A stretch of DNA of 64,000 nucleotides from Albula goreensis. Lineage: Eukaryota; Chordata; Actinopteri; Albuliformes; Albulidae. The stretch spans positions 33,011,712 to 33,075,711 of the forward strand of contig CM040746.1 in the NCBI GenBank assembly GCA_022829145.1, written 5' to 3'. The notes under the pieces were generated by a model that saw only the letters and a list, made by a program, of their open reading frames with translations, was not told the DNA's origin and made no database searches. Positions 23,779 to 36,640 of this stretch are shown piece after piece; position 1 is the first letter of the stretch; the number at the start of each line of letters is the position of its first letter. A program made the position numbers and the translations under genes.

Positions 23779-24946
23779 TGCCTGTAAGGTGTGTGTCAAA
23801 TGATGTACCTGAGTGACTTTAAAGTGGTAGGTGGCTGAAAGTATCCTCCAGGAGCGTTCTTTTACTGGTTAGTGACTCCAAGCGAATGTCAGCGTCTCTC
23901 TGATCCTAAAAACCACAACCCCCACCCACCCCCCACCTCCCTACTGGAGCACTGCGCACCACTTTTATGATGAGGTAGAGAAGGAGAAACGGAGCTGCAT
24001 GACAGCTTGTTTCTCCTGCCTGACATGGAGTGGGCTGAGTTGGAAACCGTGGCGTTTAGGAACCCTGTGTTCAGCAGAGACGGCCCTCCTTCAAGTTCAA
24101 GTTCAAGGCAACAACCTTCGCTTCCTGAGACTGAACCCTGGAGAAAAAGAGACGGCATCCCAGCCTCTCAGCACCACTCCACAAAGGCACTCTCGGTGAC
24201 TGGCAGGCCAATGCCCTTCAGTGCACCCTGGGGAACAATGTGCCGCTATCCCATAAGAAAGCCTCACCAAAGAAGATAGGAGGAGCGAAGAAAAATGGCC
24301 AAAACAGTTATTCTTTGACTGAATCAACAGGGAACTCTTATCAGTACTACAGAAAAATGTCCCTGTAGCAAATTAAAGGGTTTTTTTCCTTCCAGAACAC
24401 ACGTACTTCATATGTGCCTTGGATGACTGACAGCGAGACAGTGGAGGAGAGAGTCTCTCGAGAGAGTCTCCGTGGCCTTGTTAGATGTCTTATCTGAAAG
24501 TGCTTAAAAAAGAAAAAGGGGGAGAAAAAAGGAACATCCAGTGGAATTCCAAGAATAACATATCAGAGGCCATGGTAGGTTTGATTCAAATGCTTATTGG
24601 CCTCTTCATTTTCCAATATCAACCAATTTGGTCGTTAACAAAAAAAAATAAATAAATCAATAAAATAGGAGCGGCAGATATCTGGAGCTGAAGGTAGAAG
24701 ATCTAATGAATCACTCTCGCTGGCTGGGATGAGGAGCATGGCAGGAGTGAGCGCTGGTCGCCTGGTTCTTGAATAGACTTTGCAGGTGTCTGCTTTGATA
24801 AAAGGCCTCACTAACTGGGGGTAACTGCTCCTTTGAGGCCCCAGAGACGGGGGAGAAACTGAGATAACCCCCTTATTCTCAAAAAGTCAACTTTATTTGA
24901 AGTCATCATGCTACTGAAAGGAACAAAACATTAAAAATTTGCCTCC
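23779..24946. other. Single-copy DNA, no gene seen
   Basis: Open frames of 66-90 codons on both strands at 23889-24327 overlap and share no domain; judged non-coding. Confidence 0.5.
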
Positions 24947-24979
24947 TGTGTGTGTGTGTGTGTATGTGTGTGTGTGTGT
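24947..24979. repeat. GT microsatellite
   Basis: Sixteen units with one TATG interruption. Confidence 0.95.
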
Positions 24980-25249
24980 TTGCAAAGTCACACTTTGCCA
25001 TGCATAATCTCTTACATTGCCTAATGGTCTGAATGGATAGCACACAGTGAATAAAAACCAATGTCACTGGTAAACAAAATAGAGGATTCAATCTGAATTA
25101 GTTCAGCTGTATCTATTGTAAAGGAAGTTTGCCTCCCTCAGTGAACATTTGACCTCTTGCCATAAGTTACTGACAGCATATCAGGGCCACCATCCCTGTG
25201 GCAGCAGGATTACTGAGCTGAAATAGAACTGCAATGCTGAAATTGTAAT

Positions 25250-26260
25250 TATTGTACTGAACCGTAATTCAGAAGGATTATTCAGCATGATTATTATTCA
25301 GAAAAAGAAACAATTTCTGGCAGCCGTGGCGGGTTTCCCTCAAAGAGATAATTTGGAACTTCAAACAAATAATATTGTGAGCTAGCAAAAATGTACAAAA
25401 CAACATCTGTGTGGAATCTAATTGGTGTGTTGCATTAATTCTTCTTGCGGACCTTGCACTGTGAAAATTGTGGAAATGTAAATATCTATATTTCATGTTT
25501 TTGTTTTCAGTTTGGAAGTTCAGTCTGTAGCTGAAAGTACGTGCACGCACTGCTCTCCATCTAACAGCCCAAGTCCCGATCTGGCTCCCAGGTCTTATTG
25601 AGCGTCCCAGCAGTACAGATACTGTGAAAACTGTAATTATCTGTGAATTAAAATGTAATTATTCTTTTTTTATGCTTTTTCAAAAACTTGACAGAGTAAA
25701 TTTCACAAACAGACAATGCGTATATGTTAATGAACTGATTACCATTTTACAGCACGAGTTGTGCTCTGGCACCTCGTCCATAGTGAGCATGTGCAGACAG
25801 GATGGCCGGCTGTCCTGGGGAAGAGCAACAAGCGGCGGAATGTTGGCGGAGCCAGCTTCCGTAGCGATGCAGACCATCGCCTGCTCTGTGCACAGAGGAC
25901 TGAGCTGACACCCAGACCATTACTCCTTTCCACTGAGCACAGAGCTGTCTGCTGAAGGCACCATGCCGGCCGGGCCATGCTTAAATTATGTATTAAACTG
26001 AAAGCTTTCCAATCTGGAAAGCGTTTTTGCCTTGCCTTTATTTTATGTGCCACTGTACTGAGAAGCCACTCGGGCCAACTGCCGGTATATTTTTCCTGAT
26101 GTTGATGGAGTATCTGCTGTGTGAAAACCACAGCAAACAGTATATTACAGGACATTTATGCCTCCCATCAAAATCCTCCCTTCAGTTTAATATAAATAAA
26201 TCAAAGGAAATTATTAATTATTTAAGAATGCGATTAGGGTAAAGAATAACAGTTTTAAAA
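25250..26260. promoter_or_regulatory. Candidate conserved non-coding region
   Basis: Mostly single-copy, with two motif-dense parts. 25260-25530 has GTAATTCAGAAGGATTATTCAG, TCTAATTGGTG and GCATTAATTC; 26120-26250 has AAATCAAAGGAAATTATTAATTATTTAAG (given here in overlapping short parts: aaatcaaagg, attattaatta), combining TCF/SOX-like and homeodomain cores. The central part (25740-25950) is GC-richer with frames on both strands that contain no domain. Confidence 0.3.
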
Positions 26261-28369
26261 TGGAGTGGGGAAAACTGGGCATCACTCTTTATTTATTTGT
26301 TTGTTTTTTTTTAGGGTGGGAGTGCTACCATATTTATTTATGTATGGGTCTTTTTCTCTGACATTTTACCTGTCAAAATAATGTCCATTGTGGTCATACC
26401 TCTGCAAAGAAAATGAATGCAGTCGCAGAGACTACATGTACATTCACTCTCTCATTCTGAATGTGGAGGATTCCGAATGCATAGAGACTGCATTAAAAAA
26501 ATTGTTACCTACTGTTTTATAAATGCTGGAATTTTGGGAGGGAGGTTACTACTTACCACTCACAAACTAATCTGCTGCGGCAGACGCATGCCACGCTGTT
26601 ATAAAAAGGTCACAATGTTTACCTTTTTCACCTTACAGCAGCTGACAAAAATAATTATGTTCAGCTGGTTGCATGTGGACTGGGTAACCCTGCACTGCTA
26701 GAGAACGTTCATCAGTCAATGTTTTATTTATTTGCAGCCAATGGTTCATAATTACACTTTGACCTACAAAAACAGGCAAGAGGATATTTATTCAGTCACA
26801 ACAGAGATTTATAGAAGTTTAGTGCACAAACTAGCAAAAAGCTAAGAGCATAGTATGGACTTTTTTCACTTAACTGTTTGACAATCTGGATAATATTGGT
26901 TGTTAAATTTGGTGGTTTGTCAGTATGTTATACCCTCCATGAGCAATAATTAGACTTCAGTCTTTCTTTTAATAGACATACACTTGAAAAACCTGTTCAG
27001 TCAACAACACATCTAGAAAGACATTAAATAGGATATGATTATTACAAAGTTTGTGTCAAAGATTAGTGGGAGAATGATGTTCTCCAATTCATTCAACACA
27101 CACGCAGAATCAAGCCAAGTATTCTGAATTAGATAAGAATTTCAAATCACGTGTTTACAAACTATATTCATGGAGTATCCTACGTCTTCTCATCTGAATG
27201 ACTGAATTCATAACATGGACTTACAAAGGACTCCACATTTCAAGGAATGTGTTTACATATTGCTGCCCTTCTCTGAAGCTCTTAACATTCTAATAATGGA
27301 ATAGGGGGCTGAATGTAAATACAGGCAGTGCTTCAGGAAAATAAAAAAAAATAAAATAAAATAAAAAAACATCCAGAAAAGAGCAGCACGGCACCCAAAG
27401 CCCTGAGGCCTGGCCGAGCTTGCAGTCACTCACTGCACCCAAAAAGCATCAGGAGAGTGAAGCCAATTAATAAGTGAACAAATAAACATACTAGAGGTCA
27501 CTGACTAATTTATGGTGAGCACTCTGCGAATGGAAAACACTTCCTTCTGTTTCACATGCCACTAAGCAGACATAGGCCTTGGAACGCATAAAACGAATGG
27601 ACAGATGAAAAATGTATTCCTTTTTATACACGCCTCTGCAGTTTGGAAGTTTTGAAGAGCATCGTGCCAGAGGAGACTTAGCGAAGCTAACCGAATTTCT
27701 CTAAACAAATCATAGTTAAAAGCAGACAGGTCCCGCTTCACATTTTCTTACCTTCATAACTGTGTGATTACAGCACTGTAAGTGAATAGATGCAAGCCTC
27801 TGCAATGTTTTGTAAATGACGGGTTGCTCAAAAAAGGGTTATTTTTTGCATGCATTCTTAAAAAATATTAATTGGGTAATTGGCTTAAAGAAGTTCTGAA
27901 TTTTGTAAATTATTTTCATGGACACTACTCTCCTTTAATGGATGGGATTCCTTTCAGTGGTTGTACACTTGCATTTGCTTTGTACAAAGGAATACATAAA
28001 AGAGAGGTATATATAAATTTATCTGCTAATTGTGTGTTTCTCCAGTGGTTCCAAACATATATCACTGGAGAGGACCTAGTATTAATCTTCCTTTTAATGA
28101 AACTTCTTCCTTCAAATCAACTGTTCTTGCTTCTTTGGTTTGGTGCAGTGGAAGAAAGAAAGAAAGAAATCTGTTCTCCTCTATAACAGTACATCCTCCT
28201 TCAAACATTTCAGAGAAACATTAAAATACAGAATTGAAAAACAAATCTTCTCTTCTCCCAATAGCTCTGGACCATTTTTGACAAATAAAACCTGAAAATC
28301 CAATCTGTTCTTGCATTAGACTGTACTGCATGCCCCCTGCGTTTTAGTGCATATTTTGTTTGTGACAAA
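26261..28369. other. AT-rich DNA, no gene seen
   Basis: An AAAT/AAAAT simple tract at 27341-27368 and an AAAG repeat at 28154-28168. A 104-codon + frame at 27872-28186 is hydrophobic but AT-driven, with no recognised family and no splice context, so it is not called. Confidence 0.5.
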
Positions 28370-28960
28370 CTATACGGCCACAAAGAGACAGTCGATTGAA
28401 TAGAGGGTATAAAAGGCCAACAAACCCTGAAGCTCTTACTAGTGAAATGTCAGGTTGGTTTCGGCCCTGCAAGCACCACACCTGAGTGAGCCAGGCTGTT
28501 TGCAAATTAGCTGCCTTGCAAATGAGATTCTGGGAGGGACAGGCAGGGGCTACGGTGTGTGTGTCTGGGGGGATCAAGGATAAAACGCACGCAGACAACT
28601 CCAGAACGGAGCACATTATTCACTGTGATGAAAGAGTTTGTTCAGAATTACCATTACAGCGCAGCAACCTGTTATTCGGTTTGGGGCTTAATGGCATGCA
28701 TCTGCTCCACTCAGTGTGGACTGAGGAGCTGGCTGCCGGGGGCTCAGCCGGTGGGTTCGGTCCGCTGCCAGGGCAGGTATCCAGGCCGCGGCAGGAGACG
28801 GTAATGGCCTGTTTCATATGGGGCCCTCGCCCAGATGCCGGGAGCTGAGGACTCTGGTGGCTTCAGGGAGCCGCAGACAAACAGCCTCAATTTCCTGGCC
28901 AGGCCCGGGCCACCGGTGATCTCTCACTGAGAGGAGACAAGAGGAGGATGATGGCTCACA
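28370..28960. promoter_or_regulatory. Candidate enhancer with paired octamer-like sites
   Basis: A repeat-free block that turns GC-rich after 28650. TTGCAAAT occurs at 28500-28507 and again at 28516-28523, 16 bp apart in the same orientation; both differ by one base from the POU octamer ATGCAAAT. A 120-codon + frame (28486-28848) covers it but has no domain and no splice signals. Confidence 0.33.
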
Positions 28961-29466
28961 TCTATGAATCTGGGAGGAGGAGCGGGTGGCGGATGCCGTG
29001 GTGGAGGAGGTAGTGAGATAATGGCAGTGTCAGCAATGGTAATTGATGACAGTTTCTCCTCTCCTCCTACCACACCCCCCCTCAAGACCAACCGCCTTTC
29101 CCAACCACACACACGCACACACACACACACACATCCAAAACCCTCTGCCTCCATCGCCACCCCTTCATCACTCTGTCTCTCTCTTTCCCTCTCTCTCCCT
29201 CTCTCTCTCATCAAGGCCAGTAAATGAAGAAAAATCCCGGCTTCATGTGAATTTTTATATGCTGAAAGGTGAGAGTGAGTGATCTTCTTTTACCCTCACA
29301 GAATGTTGCCGGAACGTTCCGCTGCCCCGCGGGAGAAAAGAAGCCTGGAGGCGGTGATCTGTGCTGATGACAGTTCCGCACCGATCAGGTGAAAAATTGA
29401 CCATGTGCATGGGCAGTCACACACATATGTACGCACACACACACACACTCACGCATGCACACACAC
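28961..29466. repeat. Cluster of simple repeats
   Basis: GGA-rich text at 28970-29010, (CA)n at 29106-29133, (CT)n at 29174-29209 and (CA)n at 29418-29466 separated by short unique DNA. Frames reading Thr/His or Ser/Leu repeats are artefacts. Confidence 0.85.
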
Positions 29467-31436
29467 TCTTCACGGTTTGGTCATGATGTCCCACTGTGAT
29501 GGTTTGAAGCAAAATCACATTTTTCAGCCTCAGGAGCTGTTAAAATTGATGGTCAATTCGGCTGCAGAAAATGCTCACCGCCTCACAGCAAATTTGGTCA
29601 GGTATTTCAGGTGCATCCAAATCAATTTTCCTTTTTACCTCCCAAATCAGGTATTCTGTGTTATTTTAAATGTGCAGCATCTAACCAGCTTCTGCCCTTC
29701 TTCTGACAGAATAGCCCTCTCAACCCCTTCCAGTCTAGCTTCAGGGCTGGCTATACCCCCAAGGTTTGACTTTAAAGTTGCCATACATATATTTACAGCA
29801 CCTTTGGAGTGTGGAGAACACTGATTTGCTCCACGGTCAGTTTGCTCTCTCTCTACCTTGACTCGAGTGCATTCAGGGAGGAAAATATTGCACCTGTGCA
29901 GTGTCAGTACCTCCAAATGTGTGTAAAATTGTATCTGTTTACCACAGTTAACAAATATCTGTAGTCATTAAGAGAGATGGCCCAGAATCTATGTAACAGA
30001 AGAAAGAGGCTTAATTCACAGCTGGCACTGGCAGTAAGACCATGGGGAAGAAGATGACAGATAATAAAGCAGAGGCTTCTCTTATACTGTCTGTGGCTCA
30101 CTGCATGAATCCCCCAGGTGGGTAAGCCAATGGACCCTAGCCTGTTCTAAGGATGGGTGTGTTGGTATCATAACATGTGATATCACTGGGATCCATCAGA
30201 CTCTGAGCTGTGAGCTCCACATGCAGTGGGGCACCTGGGTAATATACGCTATCAGGAGGACAGCTCTTTTCAATGGGAAAGTTCCTCCCAAAAAAATGAA
30301 GGTTCAAAAAGTTTTCCTTTTCTCCTAAGAAATGCCCTTTGTCTTGATAGCTCAGGTCTCGAGTAGACCATCACAGAGGTTCCACAAAGCCATAGGGTTC
30401 TGCTTCAAAATGTGGCCAAAATAAGGAAATTTAGTACAATCAGTGATAAAATAAATGCAAAAAAAAAACTATTCACTCACAGGCCTGTAAGCTTCTAAAG
30501 CTATATCCATGGTGGTATAAACTCTTAATGTGCAAACAGGCACTGCTAAGAGCTCACAGTTTTGAGTCTGAGCACATTTTTCAAGGTGCAGGAATGAATG
30601 AATGTCCTCCACGTCTGTGGTGCGCCGGCCCTGTAAAGATGTAAACAGTTATTTGCATTATCTGTGCATTTGCAGACCACGAGTTTTTCTTTCCTCTACA
30701 TAATAAAAAAATGTGTCCACAATGTTCTTGCACCACTCGTACTCATACAGAATCAGTGAGCAGACCTGAATAATCGCTGGTCCAGGGCCAGAGGGGCCAT
30801 CAGTTTGATATGCGGAATTCCTAAGGGAATTGGAAATATAAAAAATTGAAAAGTTGAGTGTTTTTGAAAGGGAAAGTCAGAGCTTTGCCTGGAGTCCACC
30901 ACAAATGATGATAGGCTTGACTATAAAACATGATTTCCTGATCCATCTTCCATAGCTATGCCCTTTTGTAGGGAACACTATCAGTGACCTTCAAGAAATG
31001 TGCACCACAATGCATAGTACTATTTATATTTTATCACGGCTCTTGGATCACCAAGCTGGCTGTGATTCCTAATATTTAGGTTTCATTCATGCATACTGTG
31101 TAGTACTGTGTTGTTGTAGCTTTGAGCTTTGAGTGGGAAAACTGTCAGAAATGAGTAACTGACACAGTGACTCAGCTCCAGGTATAAGCAAATTACTGAA
31201 GCTCCTGGCTTTACCAGGCTCTGCTTGCCCTGCTGCTTGAAATTACCATGAGAGGGCATGGCACGCATGTGATGAATCCAGTTTGTGAAAATAAATAGTG
31301 ACCAGACCTTGTGAGTGCTGACTGTGGCCGGTGGCCCGGCTGGGAGATGTGTCATTGGATAGACCATCGTCCTGGGACAGGAGGGAGGAAGGGAGTGAAT
31401 CAATCAGTAGGGATGACTGCATCTCATCACTCACCA
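29467..31436. other. Single-copy DNA, no gene seen
   Basis: Short frames without domains. No repeats of note. Confidence 0.5.
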
Positions 31437-31450
31437 GCGCCCCCCACTGG
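31437..31450 (-). promoter_or_regulatory. CTCF-like motif
   Basis: The minus strand reads CCAGTGGGGGGCGC, matching the CTCF core at all but one position, followed by TGG. A possible loop anchor or insulator site. Confidence 0.45.
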
Positions 31451-33282
31451 TCAGCCGGGCACTCACAGTCTGTCTGCACAAGCTACAAATTAGAGGAGCT
31501 CACTTGAAAGATGTATCTTCACTTCAGATGTACCACCACCTAATCTCCACCCTCCTTTAATGGTATTGTTGGGAGAGATGAGATGAGGTGGTAGTAGTGG
31601 AAAAGACGATACATTTTTCAACTATTGAGGTTTCCTCTTCAAATTCAGTGTCAGCACAAGCTGGACTTGTGGCTGTGTGACAGGTGACATGTTTTGGGGG
31701 AGAGTAATATTCTCAATACATACTTGATGGCAGAGACTGAAGCAACAGAGTACAGTCTATACAACAACTGGATATTTCAAGTAGGAAAAGTGGAAAAGCA
31801 GATGAAGCCAAGTTTTAATGACACAGGCAAAATGATTAACTGCATGCTAAATGGCAGTATTCCAAAAAGTAAAATTATTAATCAAAATATTTGTTGTTTG
31901 TTTCCAAATAAAGACAAAGATAAAGTGGGAATGGGTGGAGCCAGGAGCTAAACCTTTTAATGTATGTTGCTCTTTCATTTATCGAATAAAGACCCTACAT
32001 CAGAACTGCAATATTAATTTAATATGAATGCAGATATTGAAATATAATTTCCCCATATTACTTAAATGGGCCTAATTCATACATAATTAAACTGTGCTTT
32101 CACATTGTTACATTGTACTTGCAACATCAAAACCCATTTTGGGGTTTGTAAAATTACATAAAACAATTATTCATTTATAGTTTCAGAACAAATTTAAGTA
32201 GAAATGTGCAACAAACTGTAGTAAGTAGTGGTAAGTGTTATATCAACACATGTTAACTTCCTACTCATCATACTTTCCAAATCCTGGGTCAGAGACTAAT
32301 GGAGCTCTCTTGTTAATGGCAGTCCACCCATACACATATAATACAAAATTAAAACCAAGAGAAAAGATCCAAAATTAAAAGAAAGGACAAAAATAAATGA
32401 ATAGGTTTTTCTGAACTACTTCTCCACACACATACACACACACACACACACACACATGCACACACATGCACACACACACACACACAAACTGACAAAACAT
32501 AATGTAGCAAAATGTTAAAAGTTTACACGTCACCAGAGGTTCTTTCTCTGTTTAAATTGCTATTCATCCCAACACCCTCCGCAAAAGACCTTTCACACAG
32601 CACCCTTCAAGAGAGTGGAGCACATGTGCGAAAAACATGATTAATGGATTAATGGAAATCTACAGACCCAGACAGGCTTCAGGCCAGAAAAAAAACCCAG
32701 AATGATAAACATTGCTACAGCCTGATACATACAGGACAGCCCATTTTAATGAAACACATATACCCTGGACATATCCTCGGGTTGAGTTTGGCAAATACGC
32801 TGTGGTGGAGTCAGTGTGTAGGAGGGCTTTTTTAGTTGAAATTATCAGAGCAGGGAAGGGGAAAAAAAGCATGGAGTGAGCAGAATTAAACCTTTCATAA
32901 ATCAAAGTATGTGAGATGTTAGGGAGGGTGTATACGCCCATGGATTACGTGAGTAAGCAGTATTGTAGAGGGCTCGTCCTCTCCTGCGGACTGGCTTTTT
33001 CACAAAGCACACCTACAGTAGCATTCACAGTGTTCTGCTATCTAATTGTTCATTAAATGATTGGTGTGCAACCAGTTGTTGTTGCTATTTTTATCATTAA
33101 TATATATTATTCTATGGCAGCCTTTCTAAGAGCAACTATGAAGATATCATGTTAAATACTAAGCTGGTCAGTTGATGTAAATAATGTATATGACTGGTTT
33201 TGTCTGGAGGTCCACATTGATGATGCGACTACTACCTCAGCCTTGCTAGGGAAAAGAAGCAGTTAAGCCCAGTAAAGTCAAT
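31451..33282. other. AT-rich single-copy DNA with a CA repeat
   Basis: No gene seen. 32424-32486 is an interrupted (CA)n array with ATGC interruptions. The remainder is unremarkable. Confidence 0.55.
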
Positions 33283-33535
33283 GGTAACACTTTGTGCTTA
33301 CAATGTCTGATTACAAACTACAAATAAATCAGTATTAAACTTAACACAAATTACATTTGTTTGTTAACCTGTAGTACACTGCTTGTAAGTCAGTAAATGT
33401 AATGTAAATACTGTTGTTCATGATTTATAAGTAATTACAATTCCTTAATAAACCATTTATACGTATACTCATGTTAAAAAAGTATTACATAATGATTTAT
33501 TTATAGTTTAAAAGTAGACATTAAAATAAAGTGTT
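33283..33535. mobile_element. MITE with GGTAACACTTT terminus
   Basis: The left end GGTAACACTTTGTGCTTA and the right end, read in reverse, AACACTTTATTTTAA are imperfect terminal inverted repeats. The flanks carry identical TCAAT pentamers (33278-33282 and 33536-33540), a likely 5-bp target-site duplication. The 253-bp interior is AT-rich and non-coding. It looks like a short non-autonomous DNA transposon of the GGTAACACTTTA-ended type common in fish genomes. The superfamily cannot be assigned with confidence. Confidence 0.65.
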
Positions 33536-33563
33536 TCAATGAGTCATCACTCTCATTGGTCTC

Positions 33564-33581
33564 TAGCGACCTCTCATGGCC
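33564..33581 (-). promoter_or_regulatory. CTCF-like motif (weaker)
   Basis: Minus strand GGCCATGAGAGGTCGCTA aligns with the CTCF consensus including its GCTA 3' end, with about three mismatches. It lies 29 bp beyond the MITE. Confidence 0.3.
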
Positions 33582-34000
33582 TGTCAGGTGCCTGCAGATA
33601 TGTGAGCTGAACATATGTTGACTACACGTTCCTCCAACAGTGTAAGCAATCTGTGATGGAATGTAAAAAATAGCAAAGAGTAGTCACATGTCTGACTGCT
33701 CTTCCTCAAGTCTGAGTGGGAGTTTTGTGCCAGATGGGGATTACAAAATGTTTCAGTTCAGGTTGGGAAAATATGGGCATTTCTCTAATTTAAAATCAAC
33801 ATAATTTCTCTGTGGATTTCACTTTGAACAAAACATTTTGTGACAATGCACTTTATAGCACACCCAGGCTGAAATGGAAAAAAGACAGAAATGTTCATAC
33901 TTCATTCTCTGATTCCCACCAACATGATCACATTTCACTTGAATCTAAAGTAATGGTTCAGAATATAGAAATAAGGTAGCAGAGAAGGGAGTAAGTCACA
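33582..34000. other. Spacer, nothing recognised
   Basis: AT-rich, no repeats or motif clusters seen. Confidence 0.45.
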
Positions 34001-34378
34001 GTTTTGCAAGGAACAACTAACAAAGTCTCAAGTCTGAACACCACACTTCTAACTTCAGTCCCAAGTTAAGATGAGCCAGTCTAAAGTCAAGACCCACATT
34101 TTAGAGATCATATCAAGTAAAGTCTAAAGTCCTTTTGGCTTCAAGTGCTTCATAACTCATGATGTATTTTAAAGTAAATTGAACACATTTTCTTACAATA
34201 TTATGGGAAAAGATCAAATTAGACATTAAGCTCACATAGTGTATTAATTTTTATGAAATTGTATTCATTACTAATGAATTTAAAGTGCTGTAAAACACAG
34301 TAATTGCTTTGAGAATTAATCCAGCTAAGAATTATTCCATTTAACATGAAACTTTTTGCTAAGTACCTCCCTAAACAC

Positions 34379-34475
<97 letters not shown>

Positions 34476-35090
34476 CCCTCATTCTTCTTGTCTCTCTTTG
34501 AGACCGTCTCTCTCCATGTCCTTATTTCTGTAACATAGTAGATGTTCTGTCTCTTTTCTCACTCTTGTTTTTAAGTGAAGGCCCAAGTACACATACTATT
34601 TAAGCATAACAGAGCTCTAGGTAGCTAGGCAAAGCTACCTATTAGCCTCTTGTCTTACCTTTCTTTGTGCAACTCCAAATGGTGCATTTAGTGTGAGGTT
34701 GCTGCAAATCAACCTGCAGACTTCCTTCTGATGCAATTCTTCTCCTGCTAATGACAGCCTGGGCTTTGAAGACAATATTAAGTATCTTGAGGAGGATCTC
34801 ACTTAATAAAGCAGTCTGAGTCATTCTGAGCTGATGAAGGTATCACAAAGAGCTGTCATGGTGCTGATGGCACTGCTTCAGACTGTAACTGTTCTTTCTT
34901 TAAATGAAAACAGGAGTACTTTCAAATCATACTAGGCTAGGTCTCAAGTAAGTAAGCCATCAGTGATCAAGTCCAACTCGAGTTTCAATTCTTGTGTGAT
35001 CTCATCGAGTCTGAAGTCAGAAAATCAATGTCTTGAGTACGACTCGAGTAGAAGTCACACAGTGTGAATTGAATACACACCTATGGTATT
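34001..35090. mobile_element. Probable non-autonomous transposon with AAGTC-rich ends
   Basis: Both ends are dense in CAAGTC, AAGTCT and ACTCGAGT words: 34013-34150 on the left, and 34940-35060 on the right, including caagtccaactcgag, catcgagtctgaagtc and tacgactcgagtagaagtc. The middle holds AT-rich DNA, a (CA)46 array and unique-looking sequence with a 9-bp hairpin (34618-34641). Fish genomes contain elements with such CAAGTC/ACTCGAG-rich ends. I infer one old, inserted-into element of about 1.1 kb; no coding capacity is visible. Confidence 0.4.
34381..34472. repeat. (CA)46 microsatellite
   Basis: Uninterrupted 92-bp array. Long His/Thr or Cys/Val open frames across it are artefacts. Confidence 0.98.
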
Positions 35091-35147
35091 TCTCCATATT
35101 ATCTCTATATATATATCTCTGTATTTTTGTCATTTAGCTTAGCATAT

Positions 35148-35312
35148 AGGGGTCAGCCTGTAGTCTACTGGCTAAGGTACATGACCCCCAACGTTGGTGG
35201 CTCAAGCCCAAGCTTAGCCACACTATTGCTGTTTGGCCCTTGAGAAAGGCCCCCAAAACCACATTGCTCCCAGGGGGATAAAAAGCATCCACTAAATGAC
35301 TGTAATGTAATG
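35148..35312 (+). repeat. tRNA-derived SINE with fish-type tail
   Basis: Box A-like agtctactggctaagg (35162-35177) is followed 21 bp later by box B-like gttggtggctcaagccc (35193-35209), then a central ttggcccttgagaaaggccc and a 3' tail ending gcatccactaaatgactg and repeated TAATG. That order is typical of fish tRNA SINEs whose tails are shared with a partner LINE. The copy is moderately diverged but complete-looking. Confidence 0.8.
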
Positions 35313-36029
35313 TCTATTAGAATTTCCAGAGCTCAGATTTCAGTATCTGTCCTCAGACTCCCACAAATCACATAAAGTCCCCTAGGAATGCTTTGCTTGC
35401 CAGATTAACTGCTTTACTGAAGTCTCATGAAAGATTTTCAGGTTATTGAACACCTGGGATGTACCTAATATTGCAACCTAATATTTTACCGTACCACAGG
35501 ATATTTAAAAAATACAAAGTCAGACAGAATCATGTAAACAGACAGACTAAGTCCATTTTCAGGAAACAGATGTTCAGGATTTGAGAAGTGGTTACTCCAT
35601 TAATTTTCTATTTATTAAAAGATTGCCGTAGTACTGCATTATTTGGAATGCTTGATTTGCAAGAATGATAGTTCAGACAATAATGAACTGTTAGGGTAAG
35701 ACTGTACATTTTTCCACTAATCTCTGCTGCAGACTTACCTGGCTATTTCTATATATTGGTGGTTGTGACAATGAATGGAATTGTTTGCTCAACTAATTTA
35801 TTTAAAATTCCTGTTTTATTCTGTTCAATTTGTGATGATTAATTCACAATGTTTTTCTTTTTTTAAGATCCACAAAATATAGCCCTGAATTATCCTGTAT
35901 GTGCTGTCAACGATGTCAACATTATGAGTGTCTTCCCTCTTATGTCACTGGCTGCAGTGCTACTTTTTATTAAATATTATATTATTACACACATTTCTTG
36001 GGGACAGATTTTATGGGTGCACCTCTGGT
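35313..36029. other. AT-rich single-copy DNA
   Basis: No gene or repeat seen. Confidence 0.5.
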
Positions 36030-36640
36030 GCAGTTGAAAGAAGGAAAAAAAAACGCATAATTCCCCTTTGTATTCGCCTTCAGAGGAGCTCTCAGATTCC
36101 CCTCCCGTTACAGGCTGAATCGGCAAACACGTATCAGATTCAATTGGGGTTTTTTTTCACTCTTTCAAACTAAATGAACTGCCAGCCACTTGATCCGACT
36201 CACTTCCTCCTTTATTTTCTTATCGTATCGAATCACCGAAGCTCTGGATTCCCCCCTACAGATGGTCGGGTAGCGATTAGGCAAATTCCAGAGCCTGCTC
36301 ATTTATGCACCGGCCTCCTGAATCCAGCCGAAGGTTGCAGTTCTCTTACAGCATGCGCCTGCCTGCCTGTCTCCCTGCACCAGGAGATTTGACTGGCTTG
36401 TGTCAGAAGTCTATTTTTAGCCACATTCCCATGACAATAGGAGGCAGGGCCTTGACGAATCATGTGACATGGAGCCCCGGAGTGAAAAACCTTTGGCTCT
36501 TAACGTGGTCAACATTGACTGAATCGATCCCTCCATTCGATGAGAGAGGAAATTTCTCTGCGCTCGGGTTTTATCTCCTTCCAGCAGTTCTTCCAGCACC
36601 TTTCACTGACTATCCTCATTGTAACCAATGGTGATATTTC
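36030..36640. promoter_or_regulatory. Candidate conserved non-coding region
   Basis: About 600 bp, repeat-free, GC-balanced, with TAGCGATTAGGC, TCATTTATGCACC, GAATCACCGAAGC and ACTGAATCGATCC segments. Several frames (60-109 codons) on both strands overlap and carry no domain, so they are not called. The look is that of a vertebrate enhancer. Confidence 0.33.

Noticed and set aside
28486-28848. 120-codon + frame in a GC-rich block
   Set aside because: Composition-driven; other frames on both strands are open too, and it lies in DNA that looks regulatory.
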